A stretch of DNA of 64,000 nt from Brevipalpus yothersi (Eukaryota; Arthropoda; Arachnida; Trombidiformes; Tenuipalpidae), in contig QZCP01000523.1 in the NCBI GenBank assembly GCA_003956705.1, positions 124,118 to 188,117 of the forward strand. The letters run 5' to 3'. Below, piece after piece: positions 49,401 through 62,229 of this stretch. The notes under the pieces were generated by a model. That model was not told the DNA's origin. It did no database searches and saw nothing but the letters and a program-made list of their open reading frames with translations. Position 1 is the stretch's first letter, and the number at the start of each line of letters is the position of its first letter. Both the position numbers and the translations under genes were made by a program.

Positions 49401-50011
49401 TTTCTCAGGACAATTTAGTTCCGTGTTGAAAGAGGAATTTGAACAGATAAAGTCAGCTTTCGAATTCATTCAAGAGAGGCTGAAACTCGGTTATTCCTAT
49501 AGACCTAAAGTAACATTTATTGTGGTACAAAAGCGACAAAGAACAAGATTTTTTCCAACTGATAAAAATGGTTCACTCTCAGATAATGGGAATATAGACT
49601 CAGGAACAATAGTCAACGATACAATCGTCCAAAATTCCAACGACACTGATTTTTTTCTATGTAGCCACTACAGTACTCAGGTAAAAAAAGCTCCAAAGTT
49701 TTACTTGATGTTTTCTAAATGACTTCTATCATTCACAGGGAACATCAAGACCCTGCCACTACTATGTTCTCGAAGATGAAAATAATTTTGAACCTGGTGA
49801 AATTCATAACTTAACTTTTGCCCTCTGTCATACTTATGTTAAGTGTACCAAAGCTCTTTCTCATCCTCCACCCGTTCAGTACGCTCACCTTGCAGCATTT
49901 AGAGCTCGACAGCACCTTGCCGGTCACCCTCCAAGAGACTTGGAAGGCGCAGGAGTAAAAATCAAAATAGCACCATCATTTCTTAACAAATCAACTCTAT
50001 ATTTTGTATGA
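46474..50011 (+). CDS. Argonaute (AGO clade) with substituted glutamate finger
   Basis: Small-RNA-guided silencing protein, AGO rather than PIWI clade. Exons 46474-46868, 47183-49089, 49409-49680, 49739-50011; 948 residues ending LYFV. Domains: N (about 40-260), linker, PAZ ending near LKYRDFPCINVG and YLPPELC, MID, PIWI. The 5'-phosphate pocket is intact: Y609, K613, Q625, K650, K654, spaced almost as Y529-K570 of human AGO2. Of the catalytic DEDH tetrad, D682 (GADVTHP), D763 (YRDGVSDG) and H908 (YAHLAAFRAR) are present. The glutamate-finger position (AGO2 E637, in MVRELL) aligns to N732 in QMVANLIRM, codon AAC at 48981-48983. Guide loading should be possible; slicing is probably weak or lost. 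Which arthropod AGO subfamily it belongs to cannot be decided by eye. Confidence 0.95.
46869..47182 (+). other. Argonaute intron 1
   Basis: 314 bp, donor GTGAGT, acceptor TTATCCACAG. It splits the codon joining FKRK to EIRPVFDG. Confidence 0.88.
49090..49408 (+). other. Argonaute intron 2
   Basis: 319 bp, donor GTAAAT, acceptor CTTTTCTCAG. It lies within YRDGVSDG-QFSSVL, just after the second catalytic aspartate. Confidence 0.9.
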
Positions 50012-50196
50012 TAATGACTTGAACCATTTTTTGGTTCCTGTGGTTAATGAAAAGAAATCATCTTTCCGTGATGATTCATTTTATATAAAGGAAAACTTTA
50101 CACTACATCATCTATGCTCTTCTAACGGAGATCTCTTGTTGATACAAATGAAAGCAACCCTCGGCAGCCGGTTCAGAGAGAAACGGAGAGAGAGAA

Positions 50197-50228
<32 letters not shown>

Positions 50229-50532
50229 TAAAAGGGAGAGAGCAACAAAGGTAAAGGAAGTTGAGAGAGAGAGAGTTGTAGCAGAAAGAGCCACAAAGAA
50301 GAGTCGAGTGAGATCATCTCACTTAGATGAGTGGGAGAGCAAGAGAGCCCTACAAATGATCGTTCACTTGCAAGTCAGTCATCAAATTCTCGGAAGCCTA
50401 GAATGAAATTCTGATCAATTGTGCTGATTGGTTCTGATTCTCTATCTGCTTAGACCTCAGAAACTCTTTTTATCATCGAAAAAATTTCTTTCCATCTTTC
50501 CATCAGCATTATAAATTTGAATAACCATCGTG
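50012..50532 (+). other. Argonaute 3' UTR and MMP upstream region
   Basis: Contains a GA-rich stretch at about 50184-50275. No gene or canonical AATAAA was recognised. Confidence 0.6.
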
Positions 50533-53207
50533 ATGATGGCTCTACAAGATGGTTACTCTCAGCGATTAGGACAAATTTCATCAATGTTTTCACTTATTTC
50601 TATTATATTTTCATCATTTTTTTATTCAACGACACTATCCACCTCAACGAATATAACCAACGATATCAGTGCCATGGTAAGTTTTCGAATTTTTTCTCAC
50701 AATTTTCCTTCTCTCTTTATATTTTCACCGTAACTCATCATCATCATCATCATCGATTAGAACTTATGCTCGAACTTGATTCAACTTAATTGCGTCGAAG
50801 CTGAAAATCAATACAATTCACGTCATTGGATTACTCATTTTGTAAGACATACTCACATAGACACACACTCACACAGGCTAGCTTTTTTTCCAAATGCATT
50901 TCCTAATGAATTTATCGCTCTCAATTTGATGAAACCAATAATGAAAGTTGAAGCTTTGACAATGAATAGTATTTTTTCTTTTGAAGTCAAGTTGAAAGAA
51001 TCCAGTTCTACTTGCTCTGTGACTTTTTTCGCCTTTATTTGCTTACTCTGATTTTTGCCCAAAGAGCGAGAGGAAAACTCTTCATCTTGAAAACTTACCA
51101 TCGTCCGGAGTACCATAAGTCGTGACCACCATATCTCCCAGTTAGGCATTATTTGATTGTTTGTTTACATCGTCACTCTCTCTCTCTCTCCCTTTCTCAC
51201 TTGAAATCAATGATTTTTCGAATGATAATGTGGTTGGAACCGTTTATCGCTCGATGATCGCTGACAGCAACAATCGGGGCTTGACTGAGCGTTCAGTGTT
51301 GCAATGATAGAGTAACAATGGTACGTTTGCTAGCTGTTCGATTCAATATTTGCCCAGCGAGTAGGACCCTTCATCTTCACATATCTATCCATCTATCTAT
51401 CTATCTAGCTCTCACATGCATTGAATTGACTTGACAAATAATAGACTTTTCACTTCTTGATTCCAAAATCGCATGAATACTCTTCCAGGAAACCCTAAAC
51501 ACAAGCTTACTCGAATCATTCAATTGAGTGGAGATGTTTTTTTCGTTCGTTCGTACGTTAGTTAGTTCGTTCGCTCGTTCGTTTCGTATGTGTTTATATC
51601 AAATACACTACAACAACTACTTTTTTTCATAACATTTCCACAGAAATGTTATCAACGTTTTACAAAGTTTTGACCGTATTTTTCGCATGAAATCCTTCAA
51701 TTCTTCTATTGACTTTCAATAAGCACATTTCTTTCGAATCACTTTTACCACTTTTTTCGATATTTGATGAGCCTTTTTTCTACAATTTCGGAAAAAAAAA
51801 TTTCATTGGACATAACAATACCATCATGACTAGCGCTACTTATTTCTCACTGATCTCATTAGTAGTGAATAATAATTCCAAGAATTCAAATAGTAACAAA
51901 AATGCAATCCCACAAAATACGATTCGTCATACCTGTTAATCAAGGATGCATGCTCTTTCTTGCTCAAAAAACTCGACTAACTCGCTTGTTGGACACAATA
52001 GTTGCTAATGAGAATCCAGAGAGAAATTCAAGAGATTGCCTCTGTTGATAGGGAAAAAGAAAATTGTATCTCCGTATAAAGTGAATATGTACTCTCTCGT
52101 ATGATGAACATCTCGAAGGCATCGATGCGTCAAAATTTTCACCCCTCTACTACTACTATCATCGTTTCGCTCATCTTCTTGGAAATGAATCTAATCAAAT
52201 AGTATGCATACCTTCTGTATCTTTCCACTTGTTTACCTCGTCCACTGTTTGTGCTACCTTTTCTCACAGACCTTGCTTGGCCGATGAAAAAAGCTTTCCT
52301 CTAATTATCACTATGCTTAATCAGCATCCCATCTCATACTCTCTATTCACATTGCTCCTACTACTCTCTTCTACTCATTGTCTCTTCCTTTCTTTCTCTC
52401 TCTCTTTCACTCTTTTGTACTAGAACAATTTGAGCTCATTACTTGAGCTGCCAATTGCTCTTAGCCTCAATCATCATCATATGGTCGGACCATGTCCACC
52501 TCCTCACCGCAATGAATTTCATGCTCTTTTGATCTACAAGCATCCTTCTCTTTACCTCTACCCCTCATTCAGCCTCTGTCATTTCCATAGATTTCAACTT
52601 ATCACTTCATCGAAAACTTGTGCCCAGATTCTTACGGTAACAGTGCCTACGAGTCTTACCTTTCGCTCATCTTAACCTGCCGGAATTCAATTTTTGATGA
52701 CTCTTGATGAGCAAGCCCATAAGAGGGAAACTTAAAGAGGCCATCATTTTGCATGCCCGTATACATATTCCAGGCTTTCTCCCCCCTCTCTCTCTCTCTA
52801 CTCCTCATTTGATTTTGAATATTGTTGAATATTCATCTTTTGCTGGCTGGTGATGAATTCCAATGGACAAGCGGTGATTTGAGATGAAGAAACGGAAAAG
52901 TGGCTCCGAGCGAGATGAGTTGAAAGAGAATTGCTAGTGAAGAGGTGGAAAACGGTGATAAGTGGATGCTGTGGCTTCTCTCTCTTCCTCGCTCATTCTA
53001 TGAACATTAATCTCAGATGATAATTTTAGCGGTTCTAGCACGTCGGTGGTCATTCTCCTCAGCAGCTCAGTGAAAGGTTGTTAATACCACCTCCTGAATG
53101 TTCCCATGCTATATCATCGGGGCTGAAAAAGTGAGTGAAAGAGAGAGAAAAAGAAAGATTGAGCTGTCGATTGGGGCACTCATACCAATGAAACAATGGT
53201 TTCTTCC

Positions 53208-53294
<87 letters not shown>

Positions 53295-56200
53295 ATCTGC
53301 CGGATTCATTCACTCAATTGATGTGAAAATATGTAAAGTTGACAAGAGAGGCTCAAAAAGAAAAAAGAGATGAAGAATAAGTGTGAGTGAGTACAGTGTG
53401 TATAAGCTGAGTGTAAGGTGATTAACATTGACCGAGGCCCACTGTCGGGTTCTACCCAAAAGTTCCATCATGAAGTTCCATACGATGGGATCACTGAGCC
53501 GATGATTGTGAATTGAATAAACTTTTCTCTCTCTTTCTCTCTTTCGGGATTCTGACCTCACGCTCGCGCGTCTAGGCGAGGCAACTTTTCACTTTCGCTC
53601 TTCTTTTCTCTCTCGTTTTTCAAATCAAGTCTCTCGGAAAACCGCTAATCGGCCCACGCATTGAGAAAAATATTCCCTGTGATCGCTCCATGAACCCAGT
53701 GGAAAATTCATTCACTCAACTCTCTCCCATTCATCGTTCAATCCCTCTTTCTCTCTTTCTCTCTCTCTTTCTCTTCTCTATGAGTATGTGCTCATGATAG
53801 AGAGAATCATCTACCTGGAATCTTGTAAATCTCACATATGTCGTTGAACTTTCACTTTCTCTTCCGTGATCATCCCAAGTTCAAGATCATTGAACCGATT
53901 TAAGAAGTGACCTGGTCTCTCTCAATCCTCTCTCTCACAAGTACCTCTCGAACCAGACTGATCGCTTTTCTCTCTCTCAACCAATTTCTATTGCACTTGT
54001 TGAGTAGCAACATTTCCTCTCTCTTTCTCTCTCTCTCTCTTGGGCATGAATAGCTATCTAATCACTTCTTCCGTAGTGTTTCACTTTCATGGGTGTAACA
54101 AGTGTTCCTTAATTAGTGATCTTGTGAGAAGATTATGGCTTCTAGTCAAGTCTGCCAGTGTAACGGTTCTTTCGTGGGCCGAATAGCGGTCCCGTTTTTT
54201 TTCTCCTTCTCTCTCGATCAACGTCCTCTTCCTTAGTCAGATTCATTTCCTCATGGAGAGATGAAATTTTTTTATCTCATGGAAATGATGGAAACCAAGA
54301 AACGATACTCGTGGTGGTTGTGATGATCATTCTCAGCTCTGTGAAAGATAATTTTCCAATACTCACTCTGTCAATATGGATTCCATCATATTGATCATGG
54401 AAGAAGAAGAGGACGAGAAGGGAGAGAAGGAGAAAATTATTCGTTTTCAATTATTATCATGAATCATAACATCACAATGGTGATGAGGCAATGGGTATTG
54501 GAAGCAAATCATCGATCGAGCTGCTATTGATTTTTTGATTGAGGAAGGAAGTATTAGTCATCCATATGGGAACTCAGAAGAGTTAAAATTATCTACTGAG
54601 AATGAAACGGAAACATGATAAACTTGACCCTGTAGCTTAACGGATAACAAAGTATCATTCAGAGGGATACATTAATTGTGCATACGGTGGGCTACAAAAT
54701 TCTTCTAACATTTTGGAACTTATCTGAGGAAAAAATGATGGTGAATTTTTTTTCAAGTAAAACGTCTAATTTACACCATGCTGAATCACTTGATTTTGTT
54801 TGGTATTTTCTTCTTCTTATTGATATTTGAAATTTTCGTCCCTTGGATGATGATCATTTTACATCATCATCACTATCATATACACATCAGACGATGATAG
54901 AAAGAGTAGAAACACAAACACTGTCTCTCAAGGTAGACTTGTGTGTTTTTTTATCATCTTAAGACTACATATCTTATGTACTAGATGCACCTGGAAGGAT
55001 GCATCTTTCTAGGTGCATATTTTCCATGTCTATTAGAATTACTTCTTTTCTTCTTGTTTCATGACTTGATTTAAATTCAAAGAGTCAATATACATGTGAT
55101 GCCACATTTTTCACTAAAAACTCTCTCTGCTCACTCAAGGCTCAATTAGTCTCCACCCGATTGCTCGTAATTTATCTCTATCTAACGGAATATCGATGAT
55201 GAGCGAGAAACTCTGTCTTCCCTAAAATTCACCATAAACAGGTGAGCAAATAGATTCATCAAGATCACAACTGATTGCACATTTATTGGTGTTTTTTTTT
55301 CTTGAACCAATACGATTGATGAATTCACAATCAGGCTACAATTTTGTTGATCCTATTCCAACATGGAGCAAATTATATAAATTTATATATTTCATTACAT
55401 TTTGTCTATTACATATGATTCATATTCACACATGTCTATTCAGTTCGATTTCTGAGAATTGATTTCATACAATGACGCAATCCAGGAATCAATTATTTCA
55501 AATTAAAACACACTTTTCACCAGTCTGACAAGAACGAGGTTGGATGTACAATCAGGATGATCAGAAGAGTGGAAAATTTTTCCACTAATTCAATTGCCTC
55601 TCAGTTTCTACTTTCTTCTTTCTCTCTTTGGCTGTTGATGACCACAAAAAGTTGTAAGATCAGCTGTACATGAAGGCAAAAGGGTTGAGACTGTGAGGAA
55701 AGGCAACAAAAATTTTATCATCTCTCTCTGCTTTTTATAATGGACTGAACTTTTATAAATCTTCAATAGATATATAATTATGATTGTGAGTGTTGATAGG
55801 AAGAACTTTTTATCCGTATGACGATAGTGTCCCTCAACATGATCAACCTAGCGGAATCTTTATCGTTTGTTGGCCTTCATACACTACGAATAGGATTGTC
55901 TAATGGTTATTCCCTATTGAAAAGTTGTATATTTCGTCTCTTACTCGATGCAAATATTCGTCCAGGCGTTTCAAGCATTTGATTTTGAGTCCTAGCTTGC
56001 ACGATCAAAAAGTATCGTTGAGAAGTGAGAGAAAGAGAGAGAGAGACACAATATTTTCTCGGAAAAATCATCATGATATTCTAAATTTTTTTCCATGTGA
56101 TGAATAGTGTTCATCGATACTTGAGTGAATGATGCTCATAAATTACTGACCCTTGCAGAAAAATTTTTTGAATTTTGTTCTTCAATCCACTCATTGCATG

Positions 56201-58636
56201 CTTTGAGAAAACTTTTCCCTACAAAAGTATGAACATTGAAGATGGTGGAAGTACATGTTCGCACTGGCTAGAGATGGAAAAGAGTGAAAAAAAAGATGAG
56301 TCCAGCAAGAAAAGTGATATAAAAAATATTCAAGGTTGACTTTCCTTCACTTGTTTCCATAAAATTGTCTAAAATTGATTGTTATCATTTTCATAATCCA
56401 TCGTCAAATGTATTGGCTAATATTTTAGCCACATACCTTGCATACCTGATTTAGTGTGAAAGTTAGTGTTATGAAGAAAGAAGTCTCTTGAGCTAAAGAA
56501 ATTTAACCATTTTTTTCTCTCCTCTTGACGTCTTACAATATTTTTCTATTCTCTCTTCCAATTCTTGTCCAATTTGTCCAAAATCCAATTTATCATCTTG
56601 TCAAGATAAATATGTTCAAATATTTATCGAAAAGAAAGATTCATCTTTCCATGCACACCATCATCGAGCTACTGATTGTGTGTGTGTGTATATATGTATG
56701 TATGTGTGTATGAATTGATGAATTAGTAGCCACTGATTTAACCTTGAAAAAAATAACATCATCGAACTGAGAACTGAATATGTCCACATTCCAGAAATGT
56801 TTTGCGTGCACATTGTCATACTCAAGATGATTCAAATTAATGTTGTTGATGATGATGATGATTGTTTTACCTGACTTTACTTTATGTGACCACATTCTTT
56901 TTGTCCACCCTAACCCATTGTCTTACATTAAATACTGATATTTTCCTCTTCTTCTTTCATCTTTCCTTCTGTTCCAGATATATCTCCAAAGATTTGGTTA
57001 CATGAACGAAACCAGTGGACCAGCTAATCTTATAGCCCTAGATACATACCAGGATGCAATAAAAGATTTTCAAAGATTTGCTGGTCTCAGTGAAACTGGT
57101 TAGTTTACAATTAATATTGTTATGAATGTATACATTTTCCGTTTTATGGAGATGAGGAGAGAGAAAGTGAGAAAAAAATTAAATATTCAATGTTTCACCT
57201 TACGAAATGATCTTGGCCCACAGTCAGAGTCAATGATCAAGTTACCAATTTATTTACACAGAGTTTGATGATAGAGCAATAGCAATCATTCAATTAGATG
57301 CTCTGTAATTTGCTCTTGATTGTGGCAACATTTATTTTTTTTCTCCGGTTTTTCACTCTCCTCAGTGTAATTCTGTGTGTGTGTTTGAATGAGATGAGTT
57401 TGTCATGGTGAAAGTGAGAGTGCACTTGCTATTGCCTATGATACAGAAGATTATGCAATTCTGTCGAAAAAGAATACAATAATGATGGAAAGGAAATCTT
57501 ATCCCGAACAGAGAGAGAGAAAGTAGAAGAAAAAGTTCCATGAATTCATGCTAATATTTTGTTTTCTCTCATTTCTTTCCCTTTCTCCATTCATTAATGT
57601 TATACATCCTTGGACAGGCATTTTGGACGGGGAAACGGTCCATCTAATGAACACACCGAGATGTGGAAATAGAGATAAAGTTGGACACAGTGAAACTGCA
57701 AGACGTAGAAAAAGATATGCACTTCAAGGTAGGAATAAGCATAATTTCATTTATTACTAGCTGTATGAGGAGAGAGGAACATTTCCATTTTTGAACTTCA
57801 ACGAGAATCATAAGATACATTCTTTCTCTCTGGGTTATTGGTAAATGATGCCTCTCATTTTTTTTCTCGATTGTGTATTTCGGACAACTTTACGTTGGGA
57901 AACAGAAAGCTGAATCATTTTTGCATAAATTTTTATCACCTTAATTCTTCATGAAATTTCCAATTGATCGGTCAATGTATCAATCAGTCATCCACTCGGG
58001 AGAAAAATTTTTCTCATCACTTTTCATCTCTCTTCTCTCTCTTCTCTTCCTCCATGACAATAACCCTGATGGAATGAAATCTTCCTCTTCTTCCTCCCAT
58101 TACATGAAAGCCGTTCAGAGTTCCTTGGGAATAGATATATTTTTACTTTCCTTCTTTCTCTCCCTAGTAGTAGATATTAATGCTTCGATTTTGATGATAT
58201 TGATCACAGGTGAAGATGGCCTCTGTTGGGGGGCAATATCTCTCTGGGAGCCAATACACGAGTATCATTGAGTAGCAATACATGTATTCTGGTGACAATC
58301 TCTTCCTAGAATCTTCCGGTCATTGTCAACTGAACACAGATCCACATTTAGATATTATTCATTTTTGACATGGAGATTCTTTGCTTCATCTCTCATGTGC
58401 TATTCCAACTTAGGTCATCAATCTGATGATTGTTTCAAGATTAGAGAGGTGCTTTCATGGGACGGGAAAAACTTGCAGGGAATGAAAATTTTCATTTTAC
58501 TACAGTTATTTCTCTCTCTTTCTCTCTCATCTTCACTGTTCGATTACCACCAACAGTGGCCAATGATTGTCCAAGATCACTGGTGATGGGCATCATTTGC
58601 ATCAGCTTGCATGAATTAACTGCCACTCTTCTTCCA

Positions 58637-58687
<51 letters not shown>

Positions 58688-59480
58688 TTCTTTGGCCTCT
58701 CTTCCTCTCTTTCATCCTGCCTCTCATCAGGCCACCGATCTTTAACCGTGATGATGATCGTTCACTGAAATCTCAAATATCAAGTTCATTGTAACTAGAA
58801 TGAGCAAGTGAGAAAAGGAAGCAATATTAGGGAGCTTTCATGAAGCTTTCACTTTTTGCTAGCCTTCCGGTCATTGTCAAAAAAAGAGCATTTCATTTCG
58901 CAAATTTGATTGCTTAACTGCTCACAACATACCTCTATTTCACTACTCCACCTACGGTTTTATTCTAATAATTTTTGGATAAATTTCAGTTCATCCTCTC
59001 ACTTCCACCCGGTTCCTTCTTGTCATATACACACATGAGAGATGTTGCATGTGAAATGATGCATCAGCATCTTCCTTCCCCCTGGAGTGAAAAAAGGAGA
59101 GAAAAATAGAGATGCTGATTGTTTGCAAATTAGATACTGCTACGGTGATGACTAATTGCTCTTATTGTATTACTTCCGATGCATTTATGCAACATGCAAT
59201 GATCATGTTGTACCGGTACATCATGTGGATTGATGCATAAAAATGATATCCAAAAAAAAGTTAACAATTTTGAGAAAATTTTCTCACTTTTCATATCACA
59301 TTGTGCCGCTAACAGGTAAAAAAAGAAGTGAAAAAAGAGTGATAAGTTTGGTCTGGGCGGACTTGAGAGACAAGGTAGAAAAGAGAGAGAAAGAGAAAGC
59401 TAGTTAGATTACCTGACGATCATCGACCCCACTCTCTGGTTGATTATATTTGGTGAAATTTGTGATGCAATAAAAAGTGG

Positions 59481-59552
<72 letters not shown>

Positions 59553-62166
59553 AAGGAAAATGATAGAATAAATGCAATCAAATATTTTCGAAACGATTGT
59601 ATCGTTATTTTCATTTATTTTTATTTATTTTTTTATAAGTTTCTCAGTTGAGGGCAAACATCTCTCTGATCAATTCTTATTGCTTATTTTTATATTCACA
59701 AGTGCGGAAGACTTTTCACTTCAAGGGCAAACTTTCAATTTTTCAACAGAAATCCGCATACCATGTAGAAACATTTTTTTTCTCATATTCTACATCCTTC
59801 CGATAATATGAATTATCTTTGGTTGCAATTGAAGAATCTGTGAATTTATTTCCGAAACATGATAACATTCTGTTGGACTGAGAAAAAGTAGATCCCTGCT
59901 GAGAAGGAACAAATTAATCTGTAAATGTCTTTTCAAATCAAATCGATTATTCATAGGCGATCCCAAGTATTTGTCAAATCATTTTCACAACTTTTGCAAG
60001 CAAAATTCTCACAAACGATGTGTTCTTGGACCATAAAATCAGTTGATTTGTCGGTTGATTGAACATTTTCTTCCGAACATCTTCTTGTGAGAGAGTAGAC
60101 TCTGTAATGATTCTTGAAACATTTCGTCAATGATGATAGTCTGAAGGCTGAGAAAAGTCTCTTATTGGAAAATAAGGACGATGTGTGAATGAGCATGAGA
60201 AAAATTTTCACTCTTCACCAATGTGTAAGGTATAACTTGATAATTTTTTCTCCAATAAGTTTGAGAGAGAGAGAGAAAAAAATGCAGAAAATCTCGAAAA
60301 AAAATCTAGAAATCATCGACATGAGGCTATCATTAATTTTTTCTGTCCAGACAAGCATCTCGTTCCCTGACTAAGTGAAATTGATTTGAATGAGCTCATC
60401 AAAATATTCGAAATTCTTACAAGCTCATTGCGAGAGTAAGTCACACATTTCATCTGATGTTAGGGAATCGATTGTCATAATTTCAGTCAAGTTATTCGCG
60501 ATCTCCTCTTTTGAAACGGAATCAGCTCAAATTTTAACTGTTAATTGTGAAAATACGATGAAAAAATTCCAAAGCATAAAATTACTATCAATTTAAGCGA
60601 AAAAAAAATACATTACCATCAGTTAATGTACAAAGTGTGGTGGTTCAGTTTCGTTTATTAAACACTCAATCGTTCTACAACATTCAAAATTCTTCTCACA
60701 AAGCTTGCTTTTCTATTTTCAAGATTATCACTTGAATTTTCTTTCAAAAATTTGAGTGCTGCTGATGCTTTCTCTTGACATGTCTTGAAACTTCGATAAG
60801 ATCCACACATGAGGTCAACAACATCGGACACTGCTAAACTGACCATATCGCCGATGTATTTGCTTGCATTAATCGAGGGATCTTTGCATTTGGGTGATGG
60901 TAGACTATAAATATCGTGAAGTAAACGGCTCACAGTGCAACAAAAGTGAGGCAGAATATCGTTATCGGACACTTTTTTGTGGATAGTATCCAGAGAGCTC
61001 ATAAAAAATGCCATTTTCTTGTTAAATTTAACCAAATATTCTGATGTCATACAGGCATAGCTGGCACTAGCCCCTAGTTTGGGATAGAAAATAATTGATT
61101 AAGATCAATCAACAGGGAAAATTTATTCTTGACCACTTACTCTGTTGATTTGTTTTACAAATATATTTGACTGGTTTCTTAATTCCACTTCCGAGAACTG
61201 AGACAACTTGAGCCAAAAATGGTGGGAGACATTTGCCTAGTTTTGAAACTCTTCGACTGAGTGTCTTGAATGGACTGGAAAAATTTTTAACAAAATTTTC
61301 ATTAGTGAATAATCAAAAATTCTCATATTCCAATCATGATAGATTTAGTAGCAAAATTTACCTGCACCATGGTTCCAAAAGTGATAAGTTTTTCGGAAGA
61401 GGTATTTCAAGGTTTATTAGAAGCACTTGTTTAACAGTTGCATCGATATTCTTCTCTTGTTCATCACATGAGGGATCAGCTGTAATATCATGAAAATATA
61501 ATTTCACTCATGATGATTAATCCTCTCCATCAATGTGGAATTGTTACGTGTATTCATCTAATGAGCAACTCACCGGAAGACACTGTTGGAGGGTTGATGA
61601 TTAAAAAGATGAGAATGATGGAAGCTGGAATGTTCACAAAATTTTTGGTTAGCATCATTGTAGCTTGATTTTATCAAAGTTTGCCACGTTGGTAATTTAT
61701 CTTCAAAAATTATTTCACCGATGAAAAGTTGTAGTGAAAAATAGAAAAATCCTCAGAATTAGAGTGATCTATGGGAAGATTTCTGTTGGACAGGTGTTGA
61801 AAGAGAAACAAAGACAATGGAAGGTGATCAAAAGAGACAAGAGTATAAGAGAGAATGATTAAATCGAAATAAGCCTAGTAAAAAAGAAGGCAATTAAGAC
61901 GATTACTTCAAGTAATTCTCATGAGGACTTTTGTTGGTGTAAGTTACTCTGCAGATCGAGTGTTATGTTTCAAAAAGTTATATAATCGAAATGAATTCGA
62001 ATCAACTGAATCATATAATGTGTCAATGTTTATATACGCTCGTAGTGTACCTTGTGGATCAGGTTCTGATCTCAGCAACACCACCATTTAGTAATTCTGA
62101 TATAATCATTCAAATCAATCAAAAATCGTAGCCATCGTTGCCACCATCATTGATTTCGCCATCATT

Positions 62167-62229
<63 letters not shown>

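Larger units (their letters stand above)
50677..56977 (+). other. MMP intron 1 (presumed)
   Basis: A 6.3-kb interval with donor GTAAGT and acceptor CTGTTCCAG. It holds an ATCT run near 51384-51407, a degenerate TTCG run at 51541-51588, and a 79-bp CT tract at 53212-53290. A tRNA A-box-like TAGCTTAACGG is near 54634 but no B box follows. No nested gene was recognised. Confidence 0.6.

Noticed and set aside
54625..54700. tRNA-like sequence (TAGCTTAACGG A-box-like)
   Set aside because: The A-box resembles a tRNA, but no GGTTCRANYC B-box follows at the right spacing and no cloverleaf can be drawn.
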